From the NCBI GenBank assembly GCA_030674155.1, contig CM060342.1:18835177-18899176 (forward strand): 64,000 nucleotides of DNA, written 5' to 3'. The notes under the pieces are model-generated. The model was not told the DNA's origin. It searched no databases and saw only the letters and a program-made list of their open reading frames with translations. The position numbers and the translations under genes are program-made. Numbering within the stretch: position 1 is the stretch's first letter; each line of letters begins with the position of its first letter. Of this stretch, positions 37,236 to 51,236 are shown one piece after another. Origin of the DNA: Stramonita haemastoma. Its lineage: Eukaryota; Mollusca; Gastropoda; Neogastropoda; Muricidae.

Positions 37236-37460
37236 CAGCAACCCAGATGGGGTCCATTTGTTTCAGTGGTACATACCACATGCACTCACATAGAACACAG
37301 CAACCCAGATGGGGTCCATTTGTTTCAGTGGTACATACCACATGCACTCACATAGAGAACACAGCAACCCAGATGGGGTCTATTTGTTTCAGTGGTACAT
37401 ACTACATGCACCCACATAGAACACAGCAACCCAGATGGGGTCTAATTTGTTTCAGTGGCT
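37236..37460. repeat. Minisatellite: about four copies of a 62-bp unit
   Basis: cagcaacccagatggggtcc, then tttgtttcagtggtacatac and cacatgcactcacatagaa, repeated with a 62-64 bp period. Confidence 0.85.
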
Positions 37461-38424
37461 TAGGTCAAAACATCCCAGTCCTATTACAGGACTGGCAAAA
37501 CCAATCTTTTCGCTCACACACATGCATTTGGAACTCGACTTTCATGTACACGTAATTTTTACCAAAAAAACCGACGGGACTGTTGAAGAAAACAATGGAT
37601 TAATTGAAAATTTGTATGTGCCGGCATTCCCCACAAAACACTTGGTTCACACAAACACTTTTTCTGTTTCACTGATCACATACTTGGGAAACACTGTGAG
37701 GACTGTAAGTATACACTGGATAAGAAGTTTGCGTCTATGGTAGTTTTTGAAATGCCTCATCATGTAGGCAGCCATATACTGACTTCAGAGGACTTTTTTT
37801 TTTCTCCTCCTAGATGAAGAAATGATGTTGCAATACTAGGAGCTTGCTATGTATAAAAATTTTCTAACATACGTTTAATTTTTTTTTTTCAAGTGGAAAG
37901 ATCTAGATTTGATCTGGCAAATCACCTATAGCACATGTGCAGATGTGAATACAGAAACACCCCCATTCAGACAATAACATGCTTAATTTCTTAAACACTG
38001 CACTCAGCTTCATAACATCTATTTCAATTTCTATTCTGTTTTCCCCTACGCACCCAGTCCCAACTTCAACTGCTCTCTTAAACAGAACCACTCATGATGG
38101 TTACGTCTTCAAATATATAACGCACAGACTCAAACAACCCTGACCATTCTAGAATACTCATACCTACTTTTTTTTCTTTCTTTTTTTAATGAAGCTGTTT
38201 ATCTGTTGACCGTTTCAGCAGTTTGAATAAGCGCAAGTGGGAAAACAAAATTGATACAAACATGTTAGCTTGTTGTCACCACTGAGGTACAAGAGAAATA
38301 TTTCTGAGCCTGCCTAAGCCAGCAGAGAGAGAGAGGTGGGCATTAAAGATACTCTGTTCCTTACTAGCAAAACACAGACACAAACTCTGTTGCTGTTTGG
38401 TCAGGCTTTTCCTCACTATACTCC

Positions 38425-38425
38425 T

Positions 38426-38498
<73 letters not shown>

Positions 38499-38500
38499 AT
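38425..38500. repeat. (CT)n microsatellite
   Basis: CT units with one break. Confidence 0.95.
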
Positions 38501-38504
38501 TGCG

Positions 38505-38755
38505 TGCAATTAGACCCGGTTCGAATCTGTCGAGGAATTTTTCTCTGAGTTAACATCAGTGTGACTCCACCCCACATCTTGTGAACTTAAACGGACCGTG
38601 TGCGAACGCACGCAGAACATCTGGCACACATAAATCCGTCGCTTCGTAAGAGTAGCATCGTGTGCTGGTGGGAACAGAGACTTTACAAACTGCATACACC
38701 GGGACTTGATGTAAAAAGACAAGAGTGCTTATCCATATCTTGATAAAAGATAAAT
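38505..38755 (+). repeat. Type-A SINE rich in single-base losses
   Basis: Aligns to the 32444 and 15574 copies along its length, but nearly all differences are missing bases. For example, agtaggccatcg has become agtagcatcg and cacacggggac has become caccgggac. It follows a long (CT)n array. Confidence 0.6.
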
Positions 38756-38898
38756 CATCAATCATCATCAAATCAATCAATCAATCTCTTTGCTAGAATT
38801 TTTCATTGTAGGGTGAGGGCTAAATGTGTAAAAAAAGAAAAAAAGCATGTAGCTTGCTTTATCTGATCCTGTGAGATACGAGTGTTGATTTGAACGGT

Positions 38899-38899
38899 A

Positions 38900-38997
<98 letters not shown>

Positions 38998-39023
38998 TGT
39001 GGTGTGTTTTGTGTGTGTGTGTG

Positions 39024-39062
<39 letters not shown>

Positions 39063-39063
39063 G
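38899..39063. repeat. (TG)n microsatellite
   Basis: About 165 bp of TG with three short breaks; one of the longest in the window. Confidence 0.95.
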
Positions 39064-39677
39064 TGGTGCGTGCGCGCACGCACGAGTGTGTTTTGCGCAT
39101 GCACGCACCCCTATTACTCTCCCAAGCTTTTAACAAACATCTGCCTTATCCAATTCACCCAAAACATTCCTATCATGATCACCTAAGGGTTGCTACCTCA
39201 CAAATACTGCTGTATATCACTTGTAAAACATCTTTAGTATAAAAAAAACTATCAGCTTTTTAACGGATAACAATAAAATACCTGAATGTGCATGAACATC
39301 CCCAAAACCCTATTAGTTATCGAATCACTACCCTTTCCCTCACTCTCACAAAACTACAATGTCAGAACTCCTAACGCTCTCAACAGTACCATGGGCAAAA
39401 AACTAGAAAGGAACCATGAGCAAAACGAAGATGATGGCAGACAAGACGTCAGTGCAATACACACATTTCCCCACCACAACCTACCCCATCAACCTATAGC
39501 ATGGTTTAAAAGAACAACAACAAAGAAACCCCCTATAGCATGGTTTGGCTGCTGGACAACAGTGCCCATCTCCTAGCCAGCCCAGCCAGCCTGCAATACC
39601 ATGTTCTCAGATTGTAGAGCCAGAGGCAGAAGACATCCACGATGCACTGAAGGGGAGTCAGACACCCTCTGTAAAAG

Positions 39678-39963
39678 TAAAGGTAAAGGTGTTCCCATAA
39701 CCTATGAGGTTGTTGGGGAGCGAGGCATCAGAGATCTCAGCTTCTCAGGGGCCAGCATGTTGAGGGCAGCGCCCCTCTCCTCTCTCCATTCGTTGCTCTT
39801 ACTCTTCACCTACCCCCTCAAGTGAGACGGCTGGTACTCCTTTACAGCTGTAGTGAACTGGGGAATGAGCAGAAGCCGAGGCGGCACTTGGTAACTACAC
39901 TCAAAGCTGCTTACCCTTACTTTGGGGAAAGCGAGTGCTGTGACCACTGAGCTATCTGTCCCC
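39678..39963 (-). repeat. Type-E tRNA-headed repeat, second copy
   Basis: aaggtaaaggtgttcccata, ggggccagcatgttgagg, tttacagctgtagtgaactg and ctgtgaccactgagctatct in the same order as 4015-4300. Confidence 0.6.
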
Positions 39964-42900
39964 ATACTCTCAGTACCCATAACCTAACATGACTCCAGAC
40001 CTCTCCTGTTTAAGTGTGGATCGCTATCTTCACCTCCCTGCCCTTTCCTTCCTTTAGAAACAGACGGATTCAAAAGAAAAGAAAAAAAAACAAAATGTAC
40101 TCTTCTGAACAGATATGCTAATGCAAAGGACATGTCACCCAGTGGTATGGAGACTCTTTCAAAGCACCAAATATATGCTACATGGTTTTTAACGCACCCG
40201 GCTATATATATATATACTTATATATATATACGTGCATCAATTCTTGGTTGCTACTTCCTTTGATATATCATGAACTGAATAATAATAGTAATGCGTAAAA
40301 CATCACAATACCACTGTCGGTATGAATCCAACAACAACAATAAAATGAAAAGTCATACCATACAGCTCATCGTGGCGGTTATACTCTGTACAAACGATGG
40401 ATAAAAACAAGACATGAACATAGCACACACACACAAGAAACAAAAGAGAAATCTTTAGAGAGACAAACATGTACCAGACATGTCAAACCCAAAAAACACA
40501 CCTGCCGCACACACACACACACGCGTGTGTCTCGACAAATGATTGTTTTCACCTTGTAAGTTACCGCATCAACTTTTGTAAGTCAGAGCAGATCAACAAA
40601 ATCATTGACTGATCCTTCAGAGCAACAAAATCAATAACTGATCATTCACATCATAGTCCACACAAAAAATACCCCCCCCCAAAATGATCTCCAAACATCA
40701 ACCCCCCCCCCCCCCCCCCCCCCCTTTTTTTTTTTTTTGTCGTCATTCTTTCAACATCAACTCAAAGCCCCGAAGCCAATATTTCTGAAATACAACACGC
40801 AGAACCATTAAAAAAAAAAAAATACACATGAAAAATTCAAACATGGCGTATGGATAAAAGACAAAAAATGTGTTTGTACAGAAAACAAACCAAAAAAAAA
40901 ACCAACGGAGAATATGGCATTGCGTTATGTTGAACCTAACAGTCAGACGTCAGCAAAACCAGGGCAGTCACACATCACACACGCCAATGCTCCTCGTGGT
41001 TTTCTGTGTCCACTGTCACCAATGATCAAAGCAGTAACCGGGATACAATGATTTATCCAACCTCCCTTCCCATCGGAAAGATTTCACGCACAACTGTGGC
41101 CACATCACACACACGCACAAATGAAAGATAAAAATGTGTTGAAGTGAAAACTTCCTATTTGATAACAGAACAGCTGGACTTTTTTTTTTTTTTTTTTTTT
41201 TTGACAGTTTCTGCCATACAGATGACCTTTAACAAGTATAAAATATCAACAGAGTAAAACCACAACAGATACAAATCTTACCTACACAGTACTTTTCTTG
41301 TAAAGTATTCTTTTTCCACATTATCCGATTTGATTCAAGTTCTATAACTAGTCCTATTTACAGTTTTCAAAACTATTACTGATTTCAATTCTCATAAAAC
41401 CAGTCCAAAAAAAAAAAAAATCTTCACTAGTATGATGCTCTAAAAGTAAAGTATGAAAACCTACAAAATGTGCAACACACACACATACACATACAAAAAA
41501 ATTTGCAAGTTCTTGAATTTCCTTTCCGGTCTAAAAATAACAACAAGTTGTAGACGGCTATAAACTTCAGTCACTTCTTTCATGTGCTTTGATTATTTCT
41601 GTTCCCAACGTTGCCACACGCAAAATTTGTTCAGGTCATCTGCTTGTAAACACTGCAGTTGACGGAACTGGCAAAGACGCCACACCACATGGGTGTATCA
41701 TGACACAAGCCAATAATCCATTTTTCTGGATTTTCTTCCTAAACGTTTAGCTGGAAAGAACTTCCCAATCATTCACACCACTCACTTGTTTGCAAACCAA
41801 AAAAAAACAAAAAAGACTGAGTTAAAAACAACATTGACAACAGCAATTTCAACACAAACTGTTGCTGACATATCGAAGAACGTACTGTAGAGGGGTAGTA
41901 GAAACCATATTGGCAGTTATGTTTCGACATGTGGTTACTCCCCTTCCCTCTTTCAATCTTCTCTATTCCTGATTAAAAAAAAAAAAAAAGAAGTCCAATA
42001 TTAACATGTCATACATATTCATGAAAGCAACACAACAACAGACATGGTGGATCAAATAACGACAACTCTGCTCTCCCTGTACATAAAAAACAACAATAAT
42101 AATAGTAATAAATGATGATGAGTGTTATCAACTTTCCTGTACAATTGATTTTTAAAACTTTTTTTTTTTTTTATCTTTCAGCTCAAACTTGGATGATTAA
42201 AACATCTTACCTGCAATATATAGGAATAAAAATGGATGGTTTAAGTTCAAAATAACAATACCTACAACACCCCCATTCCCCCCCCCCCCAAACAACCCAA
42301 CAACAAACAAGTCCAAAAACAGCAACAAAAAAATTAAACGACTAACCCCTACCCCCCAAAAAAAAACCCAAACCAACAACAAAGAAAACAAAAAAAAGAA
42401 AGCACCTAATGCCAGCATGACCGCATATACAATTTTTGTGCATTAAACAACAACAACAACAAAAATCATGATGTTTTCAGGGAAGGGGGTGGGGTGGTGG
42501 GAGGCAGGTTTAACAATAACATACAGATCTAAACGTCAGTTCAAAGTATAATTTGTTCACATTTCTGACATAAGATGATGCATACACCAGATGCATACAT
42601 CGTTTCTATGCTTGTGCCAGTCTTTCTCTTTCACTTTGACTCTCTCCTTACGAAAAACTGCAAATGCAATGCCTTCCAAGTTTTTTTTTTAATTATTTTT
42701 TTCAGCTCAATTATGTCATCTTTTGTTCGAAAATTCGGCAGATGGCTTTCGACCTGACCTTCCACCTACATGTTCAACAATAAACCCTGAAAATATCATG
42801 TACTTGAGTATCTTTTTAGTTATGAATTCTTATCAATCAACACAAACGGCCAGTATACAGAAATACATGTAGTAAAAATAGGCCAGTTGGGAGTGAGTTA

Positions 42901-45900
42901 ATTAAACTGACATGCATCATTCAATGAAGACCAAAAAAACTGACCATCCTGTAATGTAACAATGGACAGTGATCTCTACATGATAAACTGACAACCGAGA
43001 ATCACACTGAACATTGCTGCTGCTGACTGAATTCACAGCATACTGCTTCTGTCGAAATATGGGCAGGGAAAGGGGAAAAAAAAAAAAAAAAAAAAAAAAA
43101 AAAAGCCAGGGGAAAGGAGTTCAAAGGTGGACACAAGTTGGAAGATAAACACCATCTGGTGGTTTGTCATGGCTTTTTATTTTTTTTTAATATTTTTATC
43201 TATTGCCATTTTTGTTATTGTCCGCTACTACCATCTTGTGAATGGTCACAACTGGTCAGCTGACCTCTGGCCTGTGGTATGGACGACGTGTGTGTTAACT
43301 GGACGGCCAGGCTCCTTACTCTACCCCTTCATGTTTTTTCATATACATTTCTTTTTTGATTTAAAATAAAAATCAATTTTATTAATGACTACAATTTACA
43401 TTTTGGTTCATGATTTACCACAGAGTCCTTAGTTGCTTACCTCTTCCATGCCTCTCACTCACACACACATGCACACACACACAAACTCATGCGCGAGAGC
43501 TAACTTATTTCATTTTCCAATAAACTGTCACAGAATTAGCCCAGAGTATTCCAAAAGCCTTCAAAGTAGGAAAAACAATGAATTACAGTATTGTGTACCA
43601 CAGTCACAAACAGGTTTTTTGATCTTATTTATCTCATATAAATGCTCACAGGTAGATCTTCCAGAACTTAGACTAGCAGTGTACATGCTATGATACACAT
43701 TTCATTTCCTATTGCACTGTGTTGGCAGGGAGTTCTTACAGTATAACAAGCAGTATCCCAACTTTCTAAAGATACAGGTTAGGTATTTCCCCTTTTCTAT
43801 AACTCTCTTCGTTTCAATCTTTTTCCTTTATCTAACCTGTCCGCCCTCTCTCTGGCTGCTTTTCTGCCCTTCCAGTACATTCTCCTGTACAATTGTTATT
43901 AAGTGAGTCAGACATTTTTCTCTTGGTACATTACATGACATTTCACCTGTAATGCATTTACATGGTATTTTGACCACATTGTTCTTGCAACAAAGTTGTG
44001 AAATTGTAAACACAGGATGGGCACAGGATGTCCATTCTGCAGTTATTTGCCTACATGACTTTTTTTTAAGCTCTAAAACGCTTGCTGCCTTAAAAAAAAA
44101 CAAAGGGGGGGGGGGGGGAGGCTGGGGGGTGACTGGTTTGGGTTGACTGATTGGTGTCCTCAGCACTGCCTAGTCTTCATTGTCCAGAGTAGGGTTGTTC
44201 CAGTGTTGTGTCATTTGATGTCAATTTTTCTTTGGTTGTGGTGTGGTGTGTGTTGTGTGTGGTGTGAGTGTGAGTGTGGTGTGTGTGTGTGTGTGTGTTT
44301 GTTCCTTTGCAAGAAATGTTCCACAATGGTCAGATTTTGTGTACTGTATGCAACTGGTTTTTACCCACCTTTATTGTACCTCTATTCCTACTTGGGATGT
44401 TTGCATTTAAAGGGATTGGTATTTGTTCAGTGTGGTACTGTGAAAACACTGGTACTGTTGGGTAAAAATTGCTGCAGATTTAGGTTGGGGTGTGTGGTGT
44501 GGTGTGTGGTGTGTTGTGTGTGTGTTGTGTGTTGTGTGTGTGTGTGTATGGTTTTGCCAAGCTAAGTTTTGTTCCTTTACTAAAAAATCTTTTTTTTTCA
44601 GTTTGTACTTTGTCATTGTACACATCTTTCATATTCTATGTCTGGACTGGCTATAACTTTAAGACATGAAAAGCAGTCATTTTTGGGCCCATACATTTAA
44701 GGTTTGTAGAATATACTCCCTTGGTGTATTAACATTAGTGAATTGTTACCTGCTTCTTTTGGGGGAATGAAAATATTGCAGTGGGTAATTCAGTTATCAA
44801 ACTCACTCAACTAGAAAAAAAGAGGTTGGATTTGTTCAAATGTTTTATGACATAACACGGGAAGTTTACCCATTATCCAGACTTGGCTGCCATGTTGGTT
44901 AGATGTGTAAACATCATTACCTTTTTACCCATGGACGTCATCGATCAAACAACTCACCACCCCTCCAAAAAAAAACCACCCAGGCTAGAAATAAATAACA
45001 TCAAACAAAATCAGAGCCATAGGTCATGTTCGCAAGGGGTCAAAATGTAATACAAATGTCTGCTATCCAACAACAAATCATCACAATGACGTTTTAAAGT
45101 GGACAGAAAAACGAAATCCAGATATCTGTTTGGGGAAAGACCTTTCTTGAAACTCACAAACTCAAAGATGTCTAACGATAAAATGGCCACAGTGAAAATA
45201 TTGATCGCCGCATTATTGCTACTAATGGGTGTGGTAAAATACTATGAACTGTATACCTTGAAATGAAAATAGGGGTGGGGATTCTATTCAACATTTTCTG
45301 TGGAACCACACACACATAAGAACTTCTTGGACAGAATTAGAACATTTGTTTCCAGGAACGATGCAAAAAGATGTACAAAGCAAACGGTGATATCATGTTG
45401 TCATCTTGGGGGTACAGAAAACACAGCAACCCACAGGGTGTCTGATTTTGTTACAATGCTGGCACCATGGCACATCTACAAAATGCAAACCAGAAAAAAA
45501 CCATGCACCAAGCCATGCCGTTTTTCTAACACAGCATACATCTAAAATCAAACAGTGAAATGCAAGAAGAGCAAGTAACAATAGAATCTGAAACAAACTG
45601 GAATCAGTATACACCACTATTTGAAACAGTAAAACAAACATCGATTCATGAAATTATGATTTCCCCAATATATCTTTAAAAAAAACCAAAAAAACCCCAA
45701 TCCAAAGAAACAAATCATTGAATGCCTAGAGTGCTTGAAAAGTAAAACATGTACACATTTTTTTGCATTTCAGAAATATATATATATCTTAAACACTTTC
45801 GCAACTGTGAGCCTAGGACATCGTGTGAATATTGTGGTATGGTATAGTCACATGTATGTTAATCAAACCAGCTCATTTAAATAAAGGAAAATACCCGATC

Positions 45901-46129
45901 GTGACTTTCTCAATCTGCCAAATTATAAATGGCGATATATTATTTTTAACCTTGTTGGATTACTTAAACACACACTTGCTGTCACTTCCAAGGACACTCT
46001 TTGCATAAGCTGACAAACAAACATCAACACTATTTTGTTCTTCGTTTCTAGAATCAAAGCAGCTATTTTTTTCCTGAATACAACAGCTATGTCCAACTGC
46101 CTATGTGTTTTGTTTACTGATACGGTCTT

Positions 46130-47608
46130 CACTCACACAGCATGATGGACCACAATAGCAGTCCGGGTCTGAAGTCGCGCTTTTGGACAACGGAACGCTA
46201 CTGCACTTCTGGTGTTTACAAATTGTTCATGTGGTGGCCGTGCGAGTTTGATTCTTGCAGCTAAACATGGATTTGTGAAGCAACCCAAGGCTGAATGAAC
46301 AGCACTGTCAGGCAATTCCATGTGCTACGGATCCTTTCGTTAGCAATTGCTGAAAGTACCTGACACAACCAATGCAAAAAATGCATTGGTGTCAAAGATG
46401 GTGTCTCACACAAGTTCTTCATGCCAGCTAAATTTCCAGATATTATGGTGAAAGCTTCAATCTTTAGGTATGTACTAACCCAGCATGTCACAAGTAAAGT
46501 CAGAAAATTTATTTTCTTACTGGAGTTTTGTATCTTTTATGACTTTTTTTTTTTTTTTTTTAAACTATTACAATTGGGCTGTCTGTGAAAAATAGGCAAG
46601 GAAGAAACTGGCCATCCTAACGTGAGAATGCTGATTTAAGGTGTGGGTTTCTTGTTTAGACACTCATCCAAGATGCTAGGTATGAACGTAAAACATCTCT
46701 TTGTGTCATTCACACACCAGGACTACTAAACTGTATCCAAACTTTCTTGCAGGAGTTTCATCGAAAGGACAGATTTTAATCAGCGAAACTTACGGTGAAC
46801 ACATAGACATCAGATCGTTAAATAAATACTGTACTTGATTGAACCTGACTGGTCGGCACGGCAAACTTTCATGTTACACACACGTGCAGTTTTCTTTCTG
46901 ATACACACACCACTCTGAAGCCATGGTCACCACATTTGTGTCATAAGCTAGCGGAGTGTGAGATCACATTTAAACGACAAAAATCAGTGCCCCGATTCAC
47001 TTGCCTATCACCGCCCATATTTGGGAGCAGCAAAGGTCATCATAACTGTGACGACATCAAGGGAAATCCCCCCCCATGCCGTCGATACATGCTGATTGGT
47101 TAAAGAAATCATTATAACAACAAAAAACAACGTTAAAAGCAGTGCAAGTTGGCAGGTATCAATTTTCTGGCTTCTTCTTTACATCTGGCCGGTGCCATGA
47201 ATGCGCTACAAGACAATACATTGGAGATGAAACGATGAATTAGCGTTCAACTCTGAACGACAATAACAACTCCCCCCCCCCCCCCCAACCCCCCCAAAAA
47301 AACCCCCAACCTACTTTAAAAGTGAGCTGCACGTCTCTCTCTCTCTTTCCTCACATTCAATCCTCACACACACACACACACAACTGCCACCAGTTTTTCA
47401 AAACAAGTGTGTGTAAACTTCCCTGTCTTCTTTACACACTGGTAGTAAGTTTACAAGATTGGTTTAAGTTTCCAGGGTTTTTTTTTTTTTTTTGGTTTTT
47501 TTTTTTTGTTTCTTTCTTTTTTTTTTTCTTCTGGAAACTGACAAACAAGAAAAACAAACCACTCTTTGACAACACTGAATACACAATAACCAAAAGAAGG
47601 AAAAGACA

Positions 47609-47642
<34 letters not shown>

Positions 47643-48590
47643 GAAAACAAAAGAAAGAAAAAACGAATCCACCCAGCTCATCATCATCCATGATTTTGCA
47701 TGTAGTCCCAAAGAAAAGTAGGGCTAAAATCCATTGTGCCGACAGCTAACACACTGAGTCTCTGGGAGGGAGGTGGAGGGGGATGATGATAGGGGATTCA
47801 CATTATCCCCCACCACCATCACCACCACCACCCCCTTCGTTAGCATCTTTATCCACTAGCTCGACGTCACTCCAGTCCCCCTGCCAAGGTCAAGGTCCAC
47901 AGCATAGCATCGAACCGCCCCCCCCCCCCCCACACACACAGAGAATGAAGCTAACATGTAGTAGTGGGCCAGCCACGTAGGTACCAGGCCTGACCGCCGG
48001 CCAAGACACACAACACAACACAACACAACACACACAGAGACTTACACATATGAACGTAAACTTTTCCAGTTTTCAAACCCACCCTCACGAGGGTCCAAGC
48101 AGGCAGAACACACACACACACAGACAACATATAAGACATACACACACTGAAACACATAAACACACACATACTGAAACACACACACACACACACAAACATA
48201 CACAAAGAGACTTACAACATGAACATCAAAACTTTTCCAGATCTCAAACCAACTCTCATAAGAGCCCAAGCAGGCAAGACATACATACACTGTCAATCCA
48301 CATCCACAAACACACTCACACAAATAAACACACACACACACACAATACAAACACACACACACACACACACAAGACACACAAACAAACAAACAAAAGACAC
48401 ACTAAAAAAACATCAACACACAAAAACTACCTAACCCTCCCCAACCCAACCCAAAACCCCCACCACCACCCACCCACCCACACATAAAACCTACACAACA
48501 ACAACGACCCTGGAGGGGGACCAGACACCACCACCATCCTCACCACCACCACCACCACTACTGACCGCCGCGGGCTCGGTTGCCGGGCAG
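46130..48590. other. GRK 3' flank with low-complexity runs
   Basis: Poly(T)/poly(A) pair at 47478-47640, poly(C) at 47271-47287 and 47920-47930, and a CA-rich duplication at 48030-48350. No second gene seen. Confidence 0.5.
48030..48350. repeat. Tandem duplication with (CA)n
   Basis: Two copies about 175 bp apart sharing acttttccag, tctcaaacc and gcccaagcaggcaagaca, separated and followed by CA-rich tracts. A related fourfold repeat (attacaattttaacttctgt, caacttttcattttcaacac) is at 32275-32750. Confidence 0.6.
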
Positions 48591-48776
48591 TCAGGTGCCG
48601 TTGCTGTTGCGGTGCTCGAGGGGGGCGCGCGAGGGGTGGTGGTCGTGGTTGGGGATGGTGACGGGGGCGGTGCCGTACAGCTTGGAGACCTTCTTGTTCA
48701 TGTTGGCCATGATCTGCGAGGACATGTTGAAGCCCTCGATGATCTCATCCTTCCACTGGTTGATCAGCACGCGGTC
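48591..48776 (-). CDS. GRK2: GRK last coding exon: PH C-terminal helix and tail
   Basis: Acceptor GTGTTCAG. Encodes [20 protein letters not shown], the G-beta-gamma-binding helix region, followed by a His/Pro-rich tail ending EHRNSNGT and TGA at 48593-48591. Confidence 0.95.
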   Translation of the reverse strand, partial: DRVLINQWKDEIIEGFNMSSQIMANMNKKVSKLYGTAPVTIPNHDHHPSRAPLEHRNSNGT

Positions 48777-50287
48777 CTGAACACACACACGCAACACACA
48801 CAGGGTTATTCTTTTCTTTTTTTTATTCTTTTTTTTTTACTTTTTTGTTTTTACTTTTTTTATATTTTTACTTCTTTCTCAGCTAGACTTTGCAAGGTTG
48901 ACCAATGGTGAGATATATAAATGTTGACCGTTCTGACCCACACCCACCCTCCCCCCCTTCCCTTGTTGAATTATTGTCGTCACTATCATCATCATCTCTA
49001 TTTCCCTGTCGCCGCCGAAAGCCTACATTCGATTATTTCAAATCCAGCCTCAAAACGCTCTTTTTACCTACCCCAGATCTTTCCCCTCGTATCTGTTCCT
49101 ACTTTTCAACAGACACCCTTCATCTCCGTCACCTTTCCTCTGCGTGTGTGCGTGCATGTATGTGTGTGCGTGTGTGTGTGTGTGTGAGATATCTGTTTAT
49201 CCTATTATCTGTGGGTGGTTGCATAACATGTAAATGATTTGAATGCATGTGTGCTTTGATTTGTTTGCTTTACAAGATTCAGCGCTTTAAAAATTCCATA
49301 TATTTTTTTATATTATTATTGTTATCAGCATCATCATCACTATCATCATCGTTATACCTCTATTATCATTATTAGTATCATCATCACTAGTCACGCAATC
49401 AAAGCAAAGACCAAACTATTTTAAAAGCCATTTTTCAAGGAAAAAAACAACAGGTACAAACAACTACAGACAGCCCTCCAGTCTTCTTCCAACACTCAAG
49501 ACAGGACCTACTGTTGTCTGTCAAACGAGCGAAAATGTGTTGCGCTGCCATAAAGCTAACAAGTCAGGCCTAGCGCATTCAACTTCTGTGTGGGACACAA
49601 CTGTTACTTTTTAAGTCTTTTCTGGGGAAAAAGGCAGGAGAATGGACAGAACACAGACAAGAAGGAGGTGACAAGAAAGGAACAAGATATCAACAAAGAG
49701 AGGGACACAAAAAGAAAATTCCTAGCACAGAATTTTCATAAGGTGGGGATGACTTTTTCTGAGTGTGCACATGCATATGTCTACATTCGAATTTGTTAAA
49801 ACTATTAATTGTTACTGGTTGTTTATGTGTAGTATAGGTCAAATGCAAACGCTTCGACTTGTTTTTGGAACATACAGCGCTATATAAATTCCAAGTATTA
49901 TTACTATCATCATCATCACTATTATTATTATTATCATTATTATCATCATTATACTGACAGACCCCTGGCATCCCCACAGGGAAACAAGCCGCCTAAGCAC
50001 CCACCACCCCAGTAGCCTCTCAGCTAAGTGAGCCCCGTCTGTCTCTTCAGTGGACAGGAGGAGAGTGACACAAGTCGTCAGAGACTTACGGGGGAAGTGA
50101 TGGCGATTTTCTGGTCTGTCTTCAGCTTGATGACGATGCAGTTCTCCGTCTTGTTGATCTTCTGGAAGTCTGGGTACACCTCCCTGATGTCCGTCATGGA
50201 GATCAGCTGAAAAATCATCAATTTGCAGTGTAGGATTAGTACAGGAAGAATCTGGGAATAGGGGTGTGGGTGTGGGTGTGGGTGTGG

Positions 50288-50355
<68 letters not shown>

Positions 50356-51021
50356 CGCACTAATAAATAAAAATTTCATGTACATCAAGAAAACGAAACA
50401 ATTAAAAGTAAAGCTGCTGAAGTTGAATTTCTATCCTCTGTCGGGTTTCTTTTCATTTTACTAGTATGAGTTTCTAACAGTTATGTGTTTTTATTGTTAC
50501 ACCATGGCATGCAAACACAAACAAACAACTCACAGCACATAAATCAACAACAAAGTTGGTTTTTTTCATAATTTTGTAACCCCATTCTTTAGATAGTTCC
50601 CAAGACCTGGCCTGTGATTTGCATCAATTTTGTGTGTGTGTGTGTGTGTTTTGTTTCTTTGTTTTTTGCAATGGTGTTAGTGTGTGAATTTTCTAAGACA
50701 CCTCATTACATTTTTAAAAAATGCACAGATCAGTTTGACCAGCACAGGTACAGTGTACAGCCAAGCAAACATTCCCATGACAAATGTTTCTCACAGTGAT
50801 TAAATTTTGGCAATTACACAATATTCATATTATCATGAATATATTGTCATATATCCCTCTCAACACATTAATCATTATTGATGACATGGTCTAGATCTAT
50901 TATACATCACTGAAGCTTGGTAGACAGTGAGTAATACTGCTAACATATTCTATAATAAGTGCTAACTCAAAACATCACACCATACACAAATGAATGTAAA
51001 ACACAATACATGTATACAGTG

Positions 51022-51065
<44 letters not shown>

Positions 51066-51166
51066 CCCCTAGATAGATGGCTTGATGAAAAAAAGCAAAT
51101 CAATGCTTATAAATTCAATGTACCATCTGGAAATAAAAATTTGACTTGACCTTGACTTGGATTAAC

Positions 51167-51236
<70 letters not shown>

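Larger units (their letters stand above)
33065..48590. other. 15.5-kb stretch without recognisable coding exons
   Basis: Mostly unique AT-rich DNA with few SINEs: a type-A copy at 38505, a type-E copy at 39678 and a tail piece at 36035. Also poly(C) runs at 35072 and 40701, poly(T) runs at 41179 and 46546, and the minisatellite at 37236. Could be intergenic DNA or a long GRK 3' untranslated region; I cannot decide from sequence. Confidence 0.45.

Noticed and set aside
37247..37743. Repeated frame with THMHSHRTQQPRWG as a gene
   Set aside because: Product of the 62-bp minisatellite; the period is not a multiple of three and the frame breaks.
46133..46491. Two overlapping minus-strand frames that look protein-like
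   Set aside because: No domain or splice pattern I can recognise; no supporting context.
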